A DNA stretch of 26,549 bases from Pseudomonadota bacterium (lineage in GTDB: Bacteria > SAR324 > XYD2-FULL-50-16 > JAHJRI01), in contig JAKSDL010000632.1 in the NCBI GenBank assembly GCA_022360105.1, positions 1-26,549 on the forward strand, written 5' to 3'. Each line of letters opens with the position of its first letter. Within the stretch, counting starts at the first letter, position 1. This document shows, piece by piece, positions 23,955-26,549 of the stretch. A program made the translations under genes and the position numbers. The notes beneath the pieces are model-generated. The model was not told where the DNA came from. It saw only the letters and a program-made list of their open reading frames with translations, and made no database searches.

Positions 23955-24447
23955 TCAATTCTTCTGCAGTAACTGTAGGACTGTAAATACCTGCTGACAC
24001 TTGATATGGCGTTCCTTTGACTTGCAAGGTGTAAGCAACCTTGCGAACAGGTTGCGATTCCCCTTTTTTAGGCCACCAGTACTCAATCCACGAGCCATTC
24101 TTCTGGAATTTTTCAGCATCATCACACATCTGCATAAAGAAATAGTTACCTTTTTTATCCGTTAAATCAGAATTGTCCCGGCCCACAAACTTAGGCGCAA
24201 AAGGATGTGCAGCTACTGTATATGATTCACACTTTAATACCCAGATGTATGAATCCTTCCAGACCCATTTGCTTTTTTTCACTTTAAACTGGCCCAGGGC
24301 TTTGTCACCTTTTTGTGAAAGTAATCTGGCTGCTGACCTGACTTTGGACACTACTTCGTCTGCTGAGGCTGATTGAGCGAAAGTCTGGGTTGGCAAAATC
24401 CAGAAGATTGCCAGAAAAGGGATCAACAATTTAAATAGTCGTTTCAT
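23938..24447 (-). CDS. Secreted single-Cache domain protein
   Basis: 169 residues. An N-terminal signal peptide (MKRLFKLLIPFLAIFWILPTQTFA, cut near AQS) is followed by one Cache-type sensing domain. It has a long helix (SADEVVSKVRSAARLLSQKG), then the strand and loop series SYIWVLKCESYTVAAHPFAPKFVGRD, NYFFMQMCDDAEKF and IEYWWPKKGESQPVRKVAYTLQV, and a closing strand ending in YSPTVTAEELNAKLK. There is no membrane segment or output domain, so it should float in the periplasm. Cache domains bind small metabolites when built into receptors; here the gene overlaps or abuts a chemoreceptor gene, so it may be the ligand-binding half of a two-part sensor. That is inference. GGAGGAAG precedes the ATG. 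Confidence 0.85.
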   Translation of the reverse strand: MKRLFKLLIPFLAIFWILPTQTFAQSASADEVVSKVRSAARLLSQKGDKALGQFKVKKSKWVWKDSYIWVLKCESYTVAAHPFAPKFVGRDNSDLTDKKGNYFFMQMCDDAEKFQKNGSWIEYWWPKKGESQPVRKVAYTLQVKGTPYQVSAGIYSPTVTAEELNAKLK

Positions 24448-24626
24448 AAGATCTTCCTCCGTTAGATGTTAACAAACCCTTCTTGAGTTGATGGTTACCA
24501 GGACAACATCCTGGTAATTTTATCTGCGATCATGCAGGAAAGATTTAGCTTCTCGGCAGTTCGAGCTGGCAGGACCCCAAGCAGCAATAGTTGGGGCGAG
24601 ACCCACTTGTATAGAAATACAAATTT
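24448..24626 (-). ncRNA. Structured 5' leader of Cache-chemoreceptor operon
   Basis: About 179 nt lie between the predicted transcript start and the Cache ATG. On the minus strand it shows: CCCCAA/TTGGGG with a 10-nt loop; AGCTCG/CGAG-A-AGCT next to it; and a 9-bp perfect stem TTACCAGGA/TCCTGGTAA (24495-24503/24509-24517). The ribosome site follows ~40 nt later. The compact run of GC-rich hairpins looks like a riboswitch or protein-bound leader. I compared it mentally with the c-di-GMP (GEMM), glycine, SAM and lysine types and saw no match. The function is unknown. Confidence 0.4.
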
Positions 24627-24632
24627 AAATCT

Positions 24633-24661
24633 ATTTTAGCATAGATAAAGGTATAATCCAA
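24633..24661 (-). promoter_or_regulatory. Sigma70-like promoter of the Cache-chemoreceptor operon
   Basis: TAAAAT -10 (24633-24638) has an extended TGC before it. The -35 is TTGGAT (24656-24661) at exactly 17 bp. The -10 and extension are strong, the -35 weak. It drives the minus strand. Confidence 0.55.
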
Positions 24662-24895
24662 ATTTTACCTGGTAATATTGTAAACGAAGATTGTTTGCAC
24701 TTTTGCAAAGAAAACTCACCACTTTTTTTTTTGCAATTGGTTACAACCAATAAAAATCCACCTGTAATTACGTTTTGAAATTAAATAAGGTGGAATTGAT
24801 CTGCTGATTGGAGTGGCCGAAAGAAATGGATCATGTCCATAGCAGCCAGGAGGAACTGCTTAGAAGCAGTTAAGAGGCGTTGATCTCAGAAATAG
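24662..24895. other. Hairpin-rich gap between lpxR-like gene and Cache operon
   Basis: No gene. It contains TCCACCT/AGGTGGA (24757-24763/24788-24794), a 9-T run, and AACTGCTT/AAGCAGTT (24854-24861/24864-24871, 2-nt loop). The last stem, just after the deacylase stop, may end that gene's transcript, though no T-run follows. Confidence 0.4.
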
Positions 24896-25927
24896 TTAGG
24901 AGTTAAACGAAAATGTTATTCCGCCCCACCCATGACTAAAAATACTGCCATTGATATTCATGTTTATAGACTGAACAGAAAAGAACAATTGAAAGTTTTT
25001 GATATACAGTGCGAAACTGGCAACTGCCATTCCGGCCAAAGCTTTTCGCTCGATCTCATGGTCTTCAGAAGAATCCAGGACGTGGGAATAGGCTACCGCA
25101 CTGAGATACGTCCCAATACTGGCAGACCAGCCGAATGCTCGATTTCCCGAATTTAATGCCAGGCGACTGTTCAGGCCGGAGTTGATCGATCCAAAAACCG
25201 GAGCCTGATTAGTAGGGTAATTGTCGCCAAAACGAAAACTTAAACCACCAAATACTCCGGTCATAAAGTTTCCCAATTCCAGTCCATAGGATGGAATCCA
25301 ATCGCTATGCATTCCACTTTTGTAATATTGGTGCCATAAGTTAAAAGCATTGTTGTATCCAATTCCAAAAGTCGGGTAGTCAGGAAGCTGATGCTCCCAT
25401 CCTTGGGGCTCATCATTCTCGACAAGTCGATGAAAAGCTTTTTGAGTGCACTCTGCACCGGACGAAGGACCAACAACCCCGATTGCAAAATAGGTTTCTT
25501 CTACTTCATTTTCCCGCCACTCAAACAACGAATACTTGGTGTATAGGTGACCGGCATAAGGGATATCATCCTCTATCAGCTCCTTATTTCTGGTGTCATG
25601 AGGGGTGTAAATATCCTGGGCTATTCCGAAACCCACTGTAACGTACTCCGCTTCGATAGTTACCAGGGGTAATAGCGAAATTGCGGAGACGACAAAATCT
25701 ACATAAAGACTGTCAGAATCCTCTAAATCCTGATCACTCAGGACTTCGCTCATCCAATCAAGGCTGATTCCGCTTGTGTAGCGCTCATCAGTTCCCATAA
25801 CAATGTCATTCTGGGTGGATATGGACCATACATCCGCCAGGATATCAATCCGGTAGAAAAGTAAAATAGTGATGAGAACAATGTAAACCGGTTTTTTAAA
25901 GGATGGAAATGGTGGATACGCAGTCAT
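24896..25927 (-). CDS. LpxR-family outer-membrane lipid A 3'-O-deacylase homologue
   Basis: About 343 residues. A signal-anchor-like start (VYIVLITILLFYRIDILA) is followed by a beta-rich protein of the DUF2219/LpxR family. Diagnostic motifs are the first-strand QNDIVMGTDERYTSGISLDW with the paired Asn-Asp, then QDIYTPHD and DDIPYAGHLY, and GWEHQLPDYPTFGIGYN containing the likely catalytic His. It closes in an amphipathic strand ending in aromatic/Ser residues (GGITFSFNS), as in outer-membrane barrels. Characterised LpxR removes the 3'-acyloxyacyl chain of lipid A in the outer leaflet, remodelling endotoxin. The start is the ATG at 25927 with GGA close by. An in-frame TTG at 25945 is possible but lacks a ribosome site. 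Confidence 0.87.
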   Translation of the reverse strand: MTAYPPFPSFKKPVYIVLITILLFYRIDILADVWSISTQNDIVMGTDERYTSGISLDWMSEVLSDQDLEDSDSLYVDFVVSAISLLPLVTIEAEYVTVGFGIAQDIYTPHDTRNKELIEDDIPYAGHLYTKYSLFEWRENEVEETYFAIGVVGPSSGAECTQKAFHRLVENDEPQGWEHQLPDYPTFGIGYNNAFNLWHQYYKSGMHSDWIPSYGLELGNFMTGVFGGLSFRFGDNYPTNQAPVFGSINSGLNSRLALNSGNRAFGWSASIGTYLSAVAYSHVLDSSEDHEIERKALAGMAVASFALYIKNFQLFFSVQSINMNINGSIFSHGWGGITFSFNS

Positions 25928-26432
25928 AAATCCAGCAAAATGCAACGAAAGTTATTAAGAGTTAACAAACTGCATATCAGGCAGGAGGGTTGGTATCAAG
26001 CCGGTATGTCCAAGTTTGTGAAATTAAATTTCACCTCTCGATCAGTGATAAATTTTCAGTATTGATCTAAAATTTCAAATAAAGAAGCATAAATTTTCTA
26101 TCCACTCCAACTGTTTGTCAATGAAATTCAATGATGAAAGCAATTTCCGGTTTATTTTGTCGCCAAGATCAGGTTGATTCAAAATTGAGATATCTGTTTT
26201 TGATTTGTTTCCAACTCAAATGCCGTGCTCGTGAACGATTGCATTTGCCATAATCCGAAAGCAAGCCTATGAACACAAAAGTTTACTGTCCCGCCTCCAG
26301 TGATGGGTGAAGCTTGTATCTTTGAGGGCTCAACCACTTCGTCATTTCGGGTTTTACCCCATAAGCGCCGGGTTATTTTACTGAAGGAATATCTCATCGA
26401 AATGATGATGATTTTCAAACCTTGGTTTTGAA
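25928..26432. other. Gene-poor region upstream of the LpxR homologue
   Basis: It contains the promoter region of the deacylase gene, including the palindrome at 26018-26034. I see no reliable gene. The minus-strand frame at 26179-26418 shows no recognisable domain and may be a repeat translation. Confidence 0.4.
26018..26034. promoter_or_regulatory. 17-bp operator-like palindrome upstream of lpxR-like gene
   Basis: GTGAAATTAAATTTCAC has perfect 8-bp arms around one base, about 90 bp before the deacylase start. Possible regulator site; no known consensus is claimed. Confidence 0.4.
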
Positions 26433-26525
26433 ATGCTCCTTCAGAGCATAAAAACTGTAGAACCTGTCAACATAGGGTTTCGCTACGCTACACCCTATGC
26501 TTTTATAAGATGCTCCTTTGGAGCA
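26433..26525. repeat. Cluster of three hairpins (REP-like extragenic repeat)
   Basis: Three stems in 93 bp: ATGCTC/GAGCAT (26433-26438/26444-26449), CATAGGGT/ACCCTATG (26471-26478/26492-26499) and TGCTCC/GGAGCA (26511-26516/26520-26525). The first and third share the ATGCTCCTT core in the same orientation, flanking the middle stem. The layout resembles a repetitive extragenic palindrome block. It runs close to the window edge, so it may be longer. Confidence 0.55.
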
Positions 26526-26549
26526 AATGCCCAAAAGGCTCAGTATTAG

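Noticed and set aside
24448..24626. c-di-GMP (GEMM) riboswitch before the Cache-chemoreceptor operon
   Set aside because: GEMM elements are known before such genes, but its conserved GCAAA and GGUAG segments are not seen on the minus strand.
26179..26418. 79-residue minus-strand frame near the right edge
   Set aside because: No recognisable domain, several alternative starts, no clear ribosome site; it may be the translation of a repeat.
1..26549. CRISPR array, tRNA, rRNA, insertion sequence or phage genes
   Set aside because: No regularly spaced repeats, cloverleaf sequences, transposase/integrase motifs or phage structural proteins were seen on either strand.

Overview
This window looks like a stretch of a Gram-negative, motile bacterial chromosome, probably proteobacterial in the broad sense (Desulfobacterota or a related lineage are plausible; I cannot assign a genus). 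The signs are an outer-membrane LpxR-type lipid A deacylase, a secreted Cache protein beside a transmembrane chemoreceptor, and a Pst system whose PstA and PstC carry the N-terminal extensions common in proteobacteria. Composition is moderately AT-rich by eye. I see no rRNA, tRNA, CRISPR array, transposase or integrase. Gene density is normal, but the intergenic gaps are rich in inverted repeats.

Left part (1-7140). The 3' end of a GGDEF protein (+) is followed by a minus-strand phosphate locus read right to left: pstC, pstA, pstS, pstB, phoU. pstS sits between pstA and pstB rather than first, and the gaps around it hold strong hairpins. Upstream of pstC there are three TTWACA-type hexamers at exact 11-bp spacing, the architecture of a PhoB/PhoP box. 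Right beside them is a 19-bp palindrome resembling DtxR/IdeR metal-repressor boxes. A small SpoIIAA/STAS-like protein is encoded divergently from pstC.

Middle (7176-12403). A minus-strand membrane-quality set, nfeD and two tandem SPFH/stomatin genes, is followed by a large Na+/H+ antiporter-like gene and a YbaK-type aminoacyl-tRNA deacylase.

Metabolic block (12681-19481). On the minus strand lie an enoyl-CoA hydratase-family gene, an aldehyde dehydrogenase and the two subunits of an aconitase-X enzyme. The aldehyde dehydrogenase and aconitase-X genes are tightly packed. Divergent on the plus strand are an iron-type alcohol dehydrogenase and a short-chain dehydrogenase. Together these could handle a hydroxy acid, alcohol or aldehyde substrate by a route I do not recognise.

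Right part (19638-26549). An 18-bp perfect stem separates the SDR gene from uspA. Further right is a minus-strand signalling block: a secreted Cache protein, a 734-residue chemoreceptor with two HAMP-like segments, a ribokinase, and, coupled by an ATGA overlap, an orphan piece of chemoreceptor tail. The orphan keeps the same C-terminal motif (IVLD-x-GEF) as the intact receptor. The Cache-receptor operon starts with a good promoter and a long structured leader. An LpxR homologue and a hairpin-dense, apparently non-coding right edge finish the window.

The most interesting candidates for something undescribed are: the folded element between pstS and pstB (2176-2307); the combined Pho-type and DtxR-like control region; the soluble Cache plus chemoreceptor pair with its leader RNA; and the ribokinase-receptor-tail junction.
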